DNA from: JAFCCL01 sp041645325
GTDB lineage: Archaea; Iainarchaeota; Iainarchaeia; Iainarchaeales; GCA-2688035
Assembly: GCA_041645325.1 (NCBI GenBank)
Contig: JBAZQI010000011.1
Location: 1 to 34,233 of the forward strand
Length of the DNA stretch: 34,233 bases
Direction: 5' to 3'
The position numbers and the translations under genes are program-made. The notes below the pieces were generated by a model. That model ran no database searches, was not told the origin of the DNA, and saw nothing but the letters and a program-made list of their open reading frames with translations. Positions 14,736 through 23,128 of this stretch are shown in pieces (positions within the stretch are counted from its first letter, which is position 1; each line of letters begins with the position of its first letter).

Positions 14736-16214
14736 TCATTGTTTTTTAAAGTTGTCGTTTATGTGCCCAAACAGCCTTGGGTTTTTTTCTTTTGCCAGCT
14801 CTATCATCTTGCTTGCTATCTTCCTGTATCCCTTGTCGCCTTCGCCGCCGGTCCTCAATTCCGCCAAAACCGTTAACTGCCTTGCGCCCATGCAGAGCAA
14901 ATACCTTTTTTTGTTTCCCTGTGCCGCAACTGTTTTTGAAAGCGCTCCGCCATGCTTCTGGTAAACCTTTTCAATCAATTCACTAGTTTTTTCCATTGCA
15001 TTCCTATAATCCTTTTCAATCGGGTTTTCTTTTATCAGTTCCGGAATCGCATACCCTGATTTGCCCCTCATTGGCTGGTGGAAGCGCAGGTTCATCCTGT
15101 TCCTTTTGAAGTCTTTCCATAATGCCCAGGGGCTTTCAATTTCAAAAACAATCGGCCTGGTTTCAAACGCCCTGGTTGGATTTGCCTTGTTCTGCCTGCC
15201 AACTGTTGCGGCATTGAGTATTTCTTCCTTTTCCCTTTCCGAAAAATCATTCACTTTATTGAGCACTTCTTCAAGCGTAACATTGCAGTAAGGGTAAAGA
15301 ATCTGCGCCAAAACAAGCTGTTCCGTTGGCAAATCCAGAAACATTTTCACGTCCTCTTTTGCCGCGGAAAATTTTTTTCCAAAAACCTGTTCAGCCATTG
15401 CAGTGAGCCTTTTTTCCCTTTCCATTGCCGCCTGGTCAGCCTTCAAATCCCTGAAATATTCCGGCATTATCCTGCTTGCTTCGGCAATGCAGGCTTTTGC
15501 ATATTCCTGCACAAAGCTGTCTTCCTGGCCAAGCAGCTTTCTAAAATGTTCTATCACAGCCCTTGTGTTTCCGCCAAGGACAATTGAGGTGTGGCATGCC
15601 ATCGGAATCAGGAAACGCAATGAATCCAATACTGAAACCTTTTCAGGCAAATCGCCTTTTTCCCTTTGCTGCTGCAGCCTTTGCATCAGCAAATCAAAGC
15701 CGTTTTCATACAATTGCAAATTCCTTGAAATGACCCCTTTTGCTTCACTTGCAAACTCTGTTTTCATCAGAGCCGGATCCCAGTAAACCCTGTCAATGCC
15801 GAATTTTTTTGCATACCTTGTTGAAAACTCCATTGTTGTCATCGGAAAATAAAAGTCCTGCTGAATTTCAGTTGCAAAAATGGGGTTTTCCTCTGAAACA
15901 AAGAAAATGGAACTGCCCTCAGCAGCGCTTTTGTGGCCAAATTCAAAAAAAATCTGGGCATTTTTCTCCGCTGAAAAATCATTCTGGGGCTTTATTGCCC
16001 TTTCAATTTTTGCCCCTTCTTCAACAGCCTTTGCAACTCCCTCAAGGCAGCCTTTTTCCCGCAGCATTTTTACGAAACGCTGCCTCATTTCCGGAAACCT
16101 GCTTACCCCCATGTAAAAATAGCTTTGCACAGCAGGCGGCATGTTTTTCAGGGCAAAAACCGGCTTGTCTGAATTTGTGAAAAAGTGTTCCAGAATTGCT
16201 CGCTCTGCTTCCAT
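14736..16214 (-). CDS. Two-domain ThyX-like protein
   Basis: This 492-aa protein looks like two diverged copies of the flavin-dependent thymidylate synthase (ThyX) fold. Copy 1 has FGHKSAAEGSSIFF (92-105), FSTRYAKKFG (130-139), and LGGNTRAVIEHFRKLL followed by EYAKACIAEASRIMP. Copy 2 has FEIESPWALWKDFKRNRMNLRF, MRGKSGYAIPELI, and GARQLTVLAELRTGGEGDKGYRKIASKM, which resembles ThyX substrate- and flavin-binding helices. Typical ThyX is about 220-250 aa, and the RHRxxS signature is not intact in either half. It may be an active dTMP synthase with one degenerate half, or an enzyme with a different substrate. A TATA box gives a leader of about 5 nt. Confidence 0.68.
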   Translation of the reverse strand: MEAERAILEHFFTNSDKPVFALKNMPPAVQSYFYMGVSRFPEMRQRFVKMLREKGCLEGVAKAVEEGAKIERAIKPQNDFSAEKNAQIFFEFGHKSAAEGSSIFFVSEENPIFATEIQQDFYFPMTTMEFSTRYAKKFGIDRVYWDPALMKTEFASEAKGVISRNLQLYENGFDLLMQRLQQQREKGDLPEKVSVLDSLRFLIPMACHTSIVLGGNTRAVIEHFRKLLGQEDSFVQEYAKACIAEASRIMPEYFRDLKADQAAMEREKRLTAMAEQVFGKKFSAAKEDVKMFLDLPTEQLVLAQILYPYCNVTLEEVLNKVNDFSEREKEEILNAATVGRQNKANPTRAFETRPIVFEIESPWALWKDFKRNRMNLRFHQPMRGKSGYAIPELIKENPIEKDYRNAMEKTSELIEKVYQKHGGALSKTVAAQGNKKRYLLCMGARQLTVLAELRTGGEGDKGYRKIASKMIELAKEKNPRLFGHINDNFKKQ

Positions 16215-16240
16215 TCAATGAATTAATTGTTGGAATGTTT

Positions 16241-16248
16241 TTAAATAA
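16241..16248 (-). promoter_or_regulatory. TATA box of the ThyX-like gene
   Basis: TTATTTAA on the minus strand lies about 31 nt before the ATG at 16214 and predicts a start near 16219, an almost leaderless transcript. Confidence 0.55.
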
Positions 16249-16279
16249 GGTGAGCAAATGGCACTGGATGAACAAGTGC

Positions 16280-16287
16280 AATTTAAA
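16280..16287 (+). promoter_or_regulatory. TATA box of the 208-aa orphan gene
   Basis: AATTTAAA is centred 27 nt before the ATG at 16311, predicting a leaderless plus transcript. It is separate from the divergent TATA box of the ThyX-like gene. Confidence 0.55.
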
Positions 16288-16310
16288 GCATTTATTCTTA
16301 CATTCTTTTT

Positions 16311-16937
16311 ATGTTGAGGCACGCCAGAACCAGTGTAACCCTTGCAAGAAGGTACTGGCTGGATAAGCGGCAAAAAAACAGAGGCGCTGTTCCAACTTAT
16401 CTTCACTACAAAAGGGAGCTGGTCCCTGTCAAGGAAAGGGCTGCTTTGCTTAACCTGCTGCAGGAGAGGCTTGCAGAACCGCGTTTTTTTGAAACTCTTC
16501 CTTATTTGTCAAGCTCGTACAAAGTAAGATGGTTTGATTTCAACGGCTATAAAGTGGTCATTAAATTAGTGCCTAATGAGCGGCAGGGGCTTGATTTTAA
16601 ACGGTTGAGGGGCGATTTTCTAGCCCACCAAAGGGCTGTCCGCCGTGGCTTAATTAAGCCGCAGCATTACACTTTGCGCTCTCCAAGGGTTTATGGCGTT
16701 GTTGGGCATTTTTTGGTAATGGAATACGTAACGCCCCTTTTGGACCAATGGCGGCTTGGGCCTAAAATTAATATAGTTAAAGACGAACTTAAAACAAATT
16801 TTTTGGTGTTGCAAAAAAGGAACTTGGTCGGGCACTACGCGCCACAATCATCTGATCTTATTCCGGCAGGCAGCACAAATCCTTCAAATCCCAAGGAAAG
16901 CAAGTTGGTTGTTTTTCTCCCTTATGACTATGTTTAA
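16311..16937 (+). CDS. Orphan protein with possible kinase-like N-lobe
   Basis: I cannot assign this 208-aa protein with confidence. After a basic start (MLRHARTSVTLARRYWLDKR) the middle resembles the small lobe of a protein-kinase fold: strands YKVRWFDFNGYKVVIKLVPNE with a Lys in VVIK (about 84), a charged helix, then RSPRVYGVVGHFLVMEYVTPL, which reads like a kinase hinge. The end (HYAPQSSDLIPAGSTNPSNP, then KLVVFLPYDYV) might be a drastically shortened catalytic and metal segment, but no HRD or DFG is present. It may be a pseudokinase or an unrelated fold. The promoter predicts a leaderless mRNA, and pI is high. Confidence 0.65.
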   Translation: MLRHARTSVTLARRYWLDKRQKNRGAVPTYLHYKRELVPVKERAALLNLLQERLAEPRFFETLPYLSSSYKVRWFDFNGYKVVIKLVPNERQGLDFKRLRGDFLAHQRAVRRGLIKPQHYTLRSPRVYGVVGHFLVMEYVTPLLDQWRLGPKINIVKDELKTNFLVLQKRNLVGHYAPQSSDLIPAGSTNPSNPKESKLVVFLPYDYV

Positions 16938-16995
16938 TACCTTGCCTGTTTTTCCATTACTTTTAAAACCCTTTTCTTGGTGGAAATAATTAACA

Positions 16996-17030
16996 GCCTT
17001 TTTCTGAACCTCATAGGCTCAGAAAAAGCC
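16996..17030 (+). repeat. Hairpin joined to a GCCTGGGGAAAG repeat unit
   Basis: TTTTTCTGA and TCAGAAAAA form a perfect stem around an 11-nt loop, and the right arm runs directly into GCCTGGGGAAAG. The same arrangement, hairpin followed by GCC(T)TGGGAAA, appears at 26568-26600. The element lies between the 208-aa gene and ppdK and might end the first transcript, though no long T run follows. A perfect palindrome, CCATTAATGG, lies further down at 17066-17075. Confidence 0.5.
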
Positions 17031-17102
17031 TGGGGAAAGAAACCTTTGGTAAGAGCAATTTTGAGCCATTAATGGTCTCTTTTTGCGGTTTTAAGCAACT
17101 CT

Positions 17103-17118
17103 AGGGGGAAATGACTTG
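17103..17118 (+). promoter_or_regulatory. Ribosome site deciding the TTG start of ppdK
   Basis: AGGGGG at 17103-17108 stands 7 nt before TTG 17116, which fixes that codon as the start. An out-of-frame ATG at 17111 opens a two-codon frame, ATG ACT TGA, that overlaps the TTG and sits too close to the ribosome site to be favoured. Confidence 0.55.
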
Positions 17119-19797
17119 AGCGAGAAAGGATTTGTTTATTCGTTTGAAGAGGTAAAGAATGCCAACAGCGAGAAAATGATTTTTTTGCTGGGAAACAAGG
17201 GGGCGCAGCTTGCGGAAATGACTTCTTCAGGCCTGCCTGTTCCGCCCGGCTTTACGATTACAACCGAGGCCTGCAATGATTTCTACAGGCTGGGCAAGAA
17301 ATGGCCTGCAGGGCTTGAAGGGCAGGTTCGGGAAAAGCTTGAAAGGCTTGAAAAAAAGCAGGGCAAAAAGCTCGGCGGCAAGGAAAACCCGCTTTTTGTT
17401 TCAGTGCGCTCAGGCTCTTATGTTTCAATGCCCGGCATGATGGACACTGTTTTGAACCTTGGGATGAACGATGAAACTGTTCTTGCTTTTGTCAGGAAAA
17501 CCGGCAATGAGAGGGCTGCCTGGGATTCTTACAGGCGCTTTATCACAATGTTCGGCGATGTTGTAATGAACGTAAAGCACGCCTTGTTTGAAAAAATTTT
17601 GGATAATGCAAAGGAAACAAAGGGTGTAAAGTTTGATACAGAGCTTGATGCGGATGATTTGAAGGCGCTGATTCCGCTGTACAAGGCGCTTGTGAAAAAG
17701 GAAGCGGGAAAGGATTTTCCGCAGGAGCCCTGGCAGCAGCTCAGGATGGCGATTGACGCGGTTTTCAACAGCTGGAACTGCCCGAGGGCAATTTCTTACA
17801 GGCGCATCAACAGCCTCAGGAACGATGCTGGCACAGGCGTAAACGTGCAGGCAATGGTTTTCGGAAACATGGGTGATACATCCGGAACAGGGGTTTCTTT
17901 CACAAGGAATCCGGCAACCGGAAAAAAAGAGCATTATGGCGAGTTCCTGATAAATGCGCAGGGCGAGGACGTTGTTGCAGGCATAAGGACGCCGAAGCCG
18001 ATTGACGAGCTCAGGGGCATTTTGCCCGACATTTATGCCGAGCTTTTGAAGGTTTATGACAAGCTTGAAAAGCACTACAAGGACCTGCAGGACTTTGAGT
18101 TCACAATTGAAAGCAGGAAGCTTTACCTTCTTCAGACAAGGAACGGAAAAAGGACTGCGCAGGCGGCAGTGAAGATTGCAGTTGAGATGGAAAAAGAGGG
18201 CCTTATTTCAAAAGAGGACGCGGTGATGAAAGTTAAGCCGGAGCAGCTTGACCAGTTGTTGCACAAGCAGCTTGACCAGGTTGCGGTAAAAAAAGCGAAT
18301 GTCCTCACAAAAGGATTGCCTGCCTCTCCAGGCGCCGCCGTTGGAAAGGTCGTTTTCACAGCCGAAAAGGCAAAGGAAATGTGGGAAGCGGACAATTCTG
18401 AAAAGCTCATCCTTGTCAGGGCAGAGACAAGCCCTGAGGACATTGAAGGAATGCATGTTGCGCAGGGCATTTTGACTGCAAGGGGCGGAATGACATCTCA
18501 CGCGGCAGTTGTGGCAAGAGGAATGGGAAAATGCTGCGTCGCAGGTGCGGGCGACATTTCCGTGAATGAAAAAGCCGGCTTTTTCACAATCAAGGATGCC
18601 ACGGTAAGCGAGGGCGACTTTATTTCGCTTGACGGCGGAACAGGAGAGGTCTTTGAAGGCCAGATTCCTTTGGTTGAGCCGGCGGTCCACGGCGATTTCG
18701 CAATCCTGATGTCCTGGGCTGACTCTTTCAGGAAACTCAAGGTCAAAACAAACGCCGACACTCCAAAGGATGCGAAAATCGCAAGGGGCTTTGGCGCAGA
18801 AGGAATTGGCCTTGTGAGGACAGAGCACATGTTCTTTGAAGGCGACAGGATAAAGGCCGTCAGGGAAATGATTCTTTCCGAGAACCTTGAAGGCAGAAAA
18901 AGGGCTTTGGGCAAGCTTTTGCCCTACCAGAAAGAGGATTTTGCCGGAATCTTTGAGGCAATGGACAAGCTTCCTGTCGTGATTAGGCTTTTGGACCCGC
19001 CTTTGCACGAGTTCCTGCCAAAAGAGGAAAAGGACATGCAAGAGCTTGCGGAAGAAATGGGCTTTAATCTGGCAAAAGTGAAGCAGATAACAGAATCATT
19101 GCACGAGTTCAACCCAATGCTTGGCTTCAGGGGCTGCAGGCTCGGAATGGTTTTTCCCGAAATAAATGCAATGCAGGCAAAAGCCATTTTTGAAGCAGCC
19201 TTGGAAGTCAAGGAAAACGGCATAAAGCCATTGCCCTGGATTGAGGTTCCATTGGTCGGCGATGTCAAGGAATTCCTGCGCATCAAGGAAATAATTGAAA
19301 AGGCGGCCGAGGAAACAGGAGCCAAGGGCAAGGTTGAATACAAAATCGGCACAATGATTGAGGTGCCGAGGGCAGCCCTTACAGCGGACATTATTGCAAA
19401 GGAAGCTGATTTCCTTTCGTTTGGCACAAATGACCTGACTCAGATGACCTGCGGCTTTTCCCGCGATGACGCGGCAAAATTCCTCAAGCCATACGTGGAA
19501 CAAGGAATCTACGAAAGGGATCCGTTCCAAAGCATTGACCAGGAAGGCGTCGGCCTGCTGATGAAATTGTGCGTTGAAAAGGCAAGAAAGGTTAACCCAA
19601 AGATAGAAATTGGAATCTGCGGAGAGCACGGCGGAGAGCCAAAAAGCGTTGAGTTCTGCCACAACATAGGGCTGAACGACGTTTCCTGCTCGCCTTACAG
19701 GGTTCCGATAGCAAGGCTTGCCGCGGCACAGGCCGCGATAAAGGAAAAACAGGCAAAAGAAAAGGAAACAAAGGCAGTTAAAAAGAAGAAAAAATAA
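17116..19797 (+). CDS. ppdK: Pyruvate, phosphate dikinase
   Basis: This full-length 893-aa enzyme interconverts pyruvate, ATP and phosphate with phosphoenolpyruvate, AMP and pyrophosphate. The N-terminal ATP-grasp domain shows LLGNKGAQLAEMTSSGLPVPPGFTI-like nucleotide binding and SVRSGSYVSMPGMMDTVLNLG. The swivelling phosphohistidine domain has GGMTSHAAVVARG with catalytic His462. The C-terminal PEP/pyruvate barrel has GIGLVRTEHMFF, FGTNDLTQMTCGFSRDD and the catalytic Cys835 in GICGEHGGEP. A lysine-rich tail (AVKKKKK) is extra. In fermentative archaea the enzyme can run glycolytically, saving pyrophosphate energy, or towards gluconeogenesis. It stands alone with its own leader and a strong terminator. 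Confidence 0.97.
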   Translation: MSEKGFVYSFEEVKNANSEKMIFLLGNKGAQLAEMTSSGLPVPPGFTITTEACNDFYRLGKKWPAGLEGQVREKLERLEKKQGKKLGGKENPLFVSVRSGSYVSMPGMMDTVLNLGMNDETVLAFVRKTGNERAAWDSYRRFITMFGDVVMNVKHALFEKILDNAKETKGVKFDTELDADDLKALIPLYKALVKKEAGKDFPQEPWQQLRMAIDAVFNSWNCPRAISYRRINSLRNDAGTGVNVQAMVFGNMGDTSGTGVSFTRNPATGKKEHYGEFLINAQGEDVVAGIRTPKPIDELRGILPDIYAELLKVYDKLEKHYKDLQDFEFTIESRKLYLLQTRNGKRTAQAAVKIAVEMEKEGLISKEDAVMKVKPEQLDQLLHKQLDQVAVKKANVLTKGLPASPGAAVGKVVFTAEKAKEMWEADNSEKLILVRAETSPEDIEGMHVAQGILTARGGMTSHAAVVARGMGKCCVAGAGDISVNEKAGFFTIKDATVSEGDFISLDGGTGEVFEGQIPLVEPAVHGDFAILMSWADSFRKLKVKTNADTPKDAKIARGFGAEGIGLVRTEHMFFEGDRIKAVREMILSENLEGRKRALGKLLPYQKEDFAGIFEAMDKLPVVIRLLDPPLHEFLPKEEKDMQELAEEMGFNLAKVKQITESLHEFNPMLGFRGCRLGMVFPEINAMQAKAIFEAALEVKENGIKPLPWIEVPLVGDVKEFLRIKEIIEKAAEETGAKGKVEYKIGTMIEVPRAALTADIIAKEADFLSFGTNDLTQMTCGFSRDDAAKFLKPYVEQGIYERDPFQSIDQEGVGLLMKLCVEKARKVNPKIEIGICGEHGGEPKSVEFCHNIGLNDVSCSPYRVPIARLAAAQAAIKEKQAKEKETKAVKKKKK

Positions 19798-19806
19798 TTT
19801 TCAGAA

Positions 19807-19841
19807 GAAGGGGTTTTTTGCCCCTTCAATTCCTTTTTTTT
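19807..19841 (+). terminator. Terminator of ppdK
   Basis: GAAGGGG and CCCCTTC form a perfect 7-bp stem around a T-rich 7-nt loop, followed by AATTCC and a run of eight T residues. It starts 10 bp after the ppdK stop. Confidence 0.75.
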
Positions 19842-19856
19842 ATTTCAACCCAAGCG

Positions 19857-20519
19857 TCAGCCCTCGTTTTTTTCGCACTTGTCGGCGTACTCGCAGTACC
19901 TGCAGAGCCACTGCTTTTTTGAGTCCTTTTTGGCTTCGTCCATTGGCAGCAGTTTTGAGGAAAGCAGCGTGTGCAATTGCCCGAACCTTTCCATTATCTG
20001 CCCCACTTTTCCTTCATCGTATTCCACGGTGAACTGCTTGCTTTGCAGGTTGCCCTTGTCAACATACAAAACAATGCCGTTGTGTATTCCAGTGGCATGC
20101 ATGTACAATTGCAATTGCATCACATGGCTCTCATTGGCTTCCTTGACATACTCAAGGCCTTTTGTGGATTTCACCTCAACCACAATGGTTTTTCCGCTTG
20201 CCTTCACAAGGACAAGGTCGTCAACCCTGCCGCTGATTGTAAAATCAGGCATTTCAATCTTGAGCGGGAACTCGCTTTGAAGCAATTGCACATCCTTGTT
20301 TTTTTCGCTTTGAAGCACCCTGACCACAAAATCATGCAGCATGTTTCCCATTTCAAAAATCTTCAAAAGCTCGGGCTGTATTTCCTTGGGGTAAAAATAG
20401 CTGTACCAAACCTTGCGCATGCAGCCCCCTATCTCGCTTGGGTAATAGCGCCCAATGGTTTTCCTGTAGCCGCTTTCCCTTTCAATATGGCGCGTGACCA
20501 TTTCGTTGAAGTCAAACAT
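19857..20519 (-). CDS. Cas4-like PD-(D/E)XK nuclease with iron-sulfur cysteines
   Basis: This 220-aa protein has the Cas4/RecB-type exonuclease layout. Cys33 in SEIGGCMRKVWY and the C-terminal trio in WLCRYCEYADKC (206, 209, 215) would hold a 4Fe-4S cluster. The nuclease core is His62 (MGNMLHDF), Asp100 (ISGRVDDLVL), Glu115 and Lys117 (VVEVKST), and QLQLYM (motif IV, 136-141). All key residues are present, so it should be active. There is no CRISPR array or other cas gene in the window, so a DNA repair or replication role like that of solitary archaeal Cas4 homologues is more likely. It follows a basic orphan gene by 35 bp and may share its transcript. Confidence 0.86.
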   Translation of the reverse strand: MFDFNEMVTRHIERESGYRKTIGRYYPSEIGGCMRKVWYSYFYPKEIQPELLKIFEMGNMLHDFVVRVLQSEKNKDVQLLQSEFPLKIEMPDFTISGRVDDLVLVKASGKTIVVEVKSTKGLEYVKEANESHVMQLQLYMHATGIHNGIVLYVDKGNLQSKQFTVEYDEGKVGQIMERFGQLHTLLSSKLLPMDEAKKDSKKQWLCRYCEYADKCEKNEG

Positions 20520-20554
20520 TTTGCTTACCTACAAAAACCTGCTTGGAAGGTTTT

Positions 20555-21040
20555 TTAATGCTCTACTGGGCGGCTTTCCGTTGATTCCAATGCTTTAGGC
20601 ATCTGAAGTCCAAACCGCCTTTTTTCAGCTTCTATGGCAGCCAACACGCGGTAAGCTGCTCTTAGGCCATCGTACGGTTCAACAATTGCAAGAATACGCC
20701 TTATGTGGCCGTCCGCCAATTCGGGTTTTTCCGCTATTTCTGCGGCAAGCCGAAAGTTTTTTGCAGCCTCCCTAAGCGCTTCCATCTGTCCGATAAGGCC
20801 AGTCAGGCTTTTTTCAGCCAAGTCCAAAGAAGCACGTTCCGGTATGCGCTTATTCTGCCTAAATTCATAAATAACACTTGCTGCAATTCTCAACGTATTT
20901 TTTCCGCCTGCTTTAACGTTAAGCCTATGCGCTGCCCAAAGTTTCCTCAGCTTTTTTTTCGCCGCTACCGCAACTTGTTCTCTTGTATGGTGCCTTCTCC
21001 TGGCTTCGACAGCCAACTTTCTCCTGGCTTTTTTAGCCAT
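20555..21040 (-). CDS. Basic helical orphan protein
   Basis: This 161-aa protein is not one I recognise. It is very basic at the N-terminus (MAKKARRKLAVEARRRHHTR), predicted almost all helical, and has a second half with regular Leu/Ala heptads (IGQMEALREAAKNFRLAAEIAE, GLRAAYRVLAAIEAEKRRFG). No signal or membrane segment is seen. The start is supported by a TATA box giving a leaderless transcript. It precedes the Cas4-like nuclease on the same strand and may be its partner or an unrelated nucleic-acid-binding protein. Confidence 0.68.
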   Translation of the reverse strand: MAKKARRKLAVEARRRHHTREQVAVAAKKKLRKLWAAHRLNVKAGGKNTLRIAASVIYEFRQNKRIPERASLDLAEKSLTGLIGQMEALREAAKNFRLAAEIAEKPELADGHIRRILAIVEPYDGLRAAYRVLAAIEAEKRRFGLQMPKALESTESRPVEH

Positions 21041-21064
21041 ACATCAAAAATAGGCGAATCTGCC

Positions 21065-21072
21065 TTTAAATT
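21065..21072 (-). promoter_or_regulatory. TATA box of the 161-aa orphan gene
   Basis: AATTTAAA on the minus strand is centred about 28 nt before ATG 21040, so the predicted transcript is leaderless. It may also serve the Cas4-like gene downstream. Confidence 0.5.
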
Positions 21073-21151
21073 CTTTCATTTGCCTTGGAAGCGCTTTACT
21101 GGAAAAGCTTTTGGCTTTTGGGAAATTGCCCCTTTCCCCCTGATTGCATTG

Positions 21152-21159
21152 TTTTAAAT
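21152..21159 (+). promoter_or_regulatory. TATA box of the coiled-coil gene
   Basis: TTTTAAAT is centred 30 nt before ATG 21186. It predicts a start near 21182, which excludes the upstream ATG at 21144 and supports the shorter protein. Confidence 0.5.
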
Positions 21160-21185
21160 CCCTTTTACCCCTTTATTTATTTGAA

Positions 21186-22481
21186 ATGAACTTTTTTAGC
21201 ATTCTCCGCAGGCTTTTCGGAAAAGGCAGGCCAAAAGAGGCCGTAATTGAAACAGCCAAGGCAGCCGTTTTTCTTGAAAAAGAGCTTGCCCCAAAGAAAA
21301 AGCAGCTGCTTGAAGAGGCCGCCAAAAGGCTTGCGGAAATAAGGCACCTTTTGCGTGAAACAAGAGCCTCTTTGAAGCATCTTGATGATGCCGAGCTTGC
21401 GGCAAGAAGCGGCCGCATTGACCGCATTGTTTCAACCGCAAAATCAAACGCATTGAAGCAGCTTTTTCCATTGCTTGAAAAGCTTAGCCCTCCGAACACA
21501 GAGGACCTCGGCGAAATAAGGGCTTATTGCAGCGAGTCAATAATTGCGCTGCAGCAAGCAGGCACTTTCGGCAAGAATGTGGCTTATGCAGGCATTTCCT
21601 TCAGGGATGAAATGAAGGTTGTGGGCGAAAGCATTAAGCAGGTCAGCACGGCATTCATCGCCCTGAACAAGGCTTTTGAGGAAAACAAGGCCGTGTTTTC
21701 GCAGGCATTGCTTGGCGAACAGCTTGCCTTGCTTGAGGAAAGCCGGCAAAGGGTTTCGCTTGCAAGGGAGCGCATTCAGGTCCTTGAAAAAAAGGCGGGG
21801 GAATTGTCGGCAAAAAAAAGCCGCATTGAATCGGATTTGGAGGCCCTGAGGCAAGGCAAGGATTTTGCAAACATAAATTCCCTCAGCGAAAAAAAAGCCG
21901 GGCTTTTCAGGGAAAAGCAGGCGGCAAGAACTGAGCTTTTGGACATTTTTGCAAAGGTTGAAAAGCCGCTGCACAGGCTTGACAAGGCGGTTGCGGTCGG
22001 AAAGGTTTTTTTGCCTGAGTCAGAAGCGCATTTTCTAAGGCAGCTTTTGCTCAACCCGGTGCAGGCGCTTCGCCTTGACCCCACCGCCAAACAGCTGAAA
22101 AAAGTGCTGCTTGAGACAAAAAAAGCAATTGAGTCTGGTTTCATAGACCTGAAGCCCAAGGAAAGGGAAAAAAAGGTTGCAGTGCTTGAAGAGTTGCTGG
22201 TGTTTGACTTTTTCTCCGAGTCCTTCTGGAAATTAAACAAGATTGATGCCGAGCTTTTGTCCATTGAAAGGCAGCTTGGCGACCAGCCTGCAATGCAGGA
22301 AGAAAAAGGCGTTGTTGGGGAAATGAAGCAGGCAACGGAAGAATTGGCGCGAACAGCGGAAGAAACCGGGATTGCAAAAAGCGAAATGGAAAAAGAGAAT
22401 GCAGGAATCGCAGCCCTGAGGCTTTCAATGCAGGCGATTTTAAGCAAGGCAACCGGAAAAAACGTCGTGCTTAAGGATTAA
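21186..22481 (+). CDS. Long coiled-coil protein of unknown function
   Basis: This 431-aa protein starts MNFFSILRRLFGKGRPKE, an amphipathic basic segment that could lie on a membrane. Then come long charged helices with heptad character: AVFLEKELAPKKKQLLEEAAKRL, LLEESRQRVSLARERIQVLEKKAGELSAKKSRIESDLEAL, and EEKGVVGEMKQATEELARTAEETG. There is no P-loop, zinc site or transmembrane segment. Similar coiled-coil proteins of unknown role are common in archaea; a cytoskeletal or chromosome-associated role is possible but not shown. The start at 21186 fits the TATA position. The 3' end overlaps the convergent RecA-like gene by 11 bp. Confidence 0.8.
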   Translation: MNFFSILRRLFGKGRPKEAVIETAKAAVFLEKELAPKKKQLLEEAAKRLAEIRHLLRETRASLKHLDDAELAARSGRIDRIVSTAKSNALKQLFPLLEKLSPPNTEDLGEIRAYCSESIIALQQAGTFGKNVAYAGISFRDEMKVVGESIKQVSTAFIALNKAFEENKAVFSQALLGEQLALLEESRQRVSLARERIQVLEKKAGELSAKKSRIESDLEALRQGKDFANINSLSEKKAGLFREKQAARTELLDIFAKVEKPLHRLDKAVAVGKVFLPESEAHFLRQLLLNPVQALRLDPTAKQLKKVLLETKKAIESGFIDLKPKEREKKVAVLEELLVFDFFSESFWKLNKIDAELLSIERQLGDQPAMQEEKGVVGEMKQATEELARTAEETGIAKSEMEKENAGIAALRLSMQAILSKATGKNVVLKD

Positions 22482-23127
22482 TTTTCGAGCCCATGTTTAT
22501 GACCTTGTCGCAGAACTGCGTTAAAACATCCATTGTTTCCGGCTTTGTGTTGCTTCTTATGGTGAAAATGCTTTTCATGCCCATTGCCCTCATTTTTTCG
22601 CCGAGCAAGTGGACAAACTTTTCAACGGTTTTTTCCGCATTGTAAACCAAAAGAGTTGAGAGGCTGTCTATTATCAGGAAGCCTTTTCCCTGCGGAAGGT
22701 CCTCGGCATAATCGGTTATCACGGCCTCTATTTCTATGAGGTTTTGCGGCGAATCAACGTATGATATGTTTTGCCCCTGCACCGGCTTTGCGATTTTTTT
22801 TGATATCGCATCAATGATAAACAGGCCTTTGCGGTCAATGCCGCTTTTCTGGAGCATTCCTACAAGGTCTTCGCCGCTCTTGTTGAGCGTGACAAAAATG
22901 CCGGTAAAGCCCTTTTTTTGGAAGTTTTTGACAAGGTTTGCTATTATCAGGTCGTACTGGGCTGTGCTTGTCTCAAGCAGCACCACAAATTTGTCGGGAA
23001 GCTCCTCAAAGCTTTTTTCCATTTCAATGCCAAGGCTTCCGCCCTGCTGAATGTAAGCCATAAGCTCGTCAATCTTTTCAGCCTGCGTTTTCTTGGCGGG
23101 CTGGCCCCAGCCCATTTGCATTGCCAT
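22471..23127 (-). CDS. RecA-fold protein with a degenerate P-loop
   Basis: This 218-aa protein follows the KaiC/RecA core but has lost the nucleotide-binding loop: where Walker A should be, after strand FVVLLE, it reads TSTAQYDLIIANLVKN (53-68) with no Gly-Lys-Thr. The Walker B-like strand GFLIIDSLSTLLVYN (149-163) and the later strand MKSIFTIRSN are kept. Family members of this kind in archaea may bind nucleotides poorly or act as regulatory partners. Its ATG is 1 bp after the stop of the intact KaiC-like gene (TAAAATG), so the two are made together and may form mixed rings. Confidence 0.78.
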   Translation of the reverse strand: MAMQMGWGQPAKKTQAEKIDELMAYIQQGGSLGIEMEKSFEELPDKFVVLLETSTAQYDLIIANLVKNFQKKGFTGIFVTLNKSGEDLVGMLQKSGIDRKGLFIIDAISKKIAKPVQGQNISYVDSPQNLIEIEAVITDYAEDLPQGKGFLIIDSLSTLLVYNAEKTVEKFVHLLGEKMRAMGMKSIFTIRSNTKPETMDVLTQFCDKVINMGSKINP

Positions 23128-23128
23128 T

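Noticed and set aside
18208..19041. 277-aa and neighbouring minus-strand frames opposite ppdK
   Set aside because: Antisense shadows of a strongly conserved gene; no motif, ribosome site or promoter of their own.
19857..20519. CRISPR system suggested by the Cas4-like gene
   Set aside because: No repeat-spacer array and no other cas gene appear anywhere in the window.
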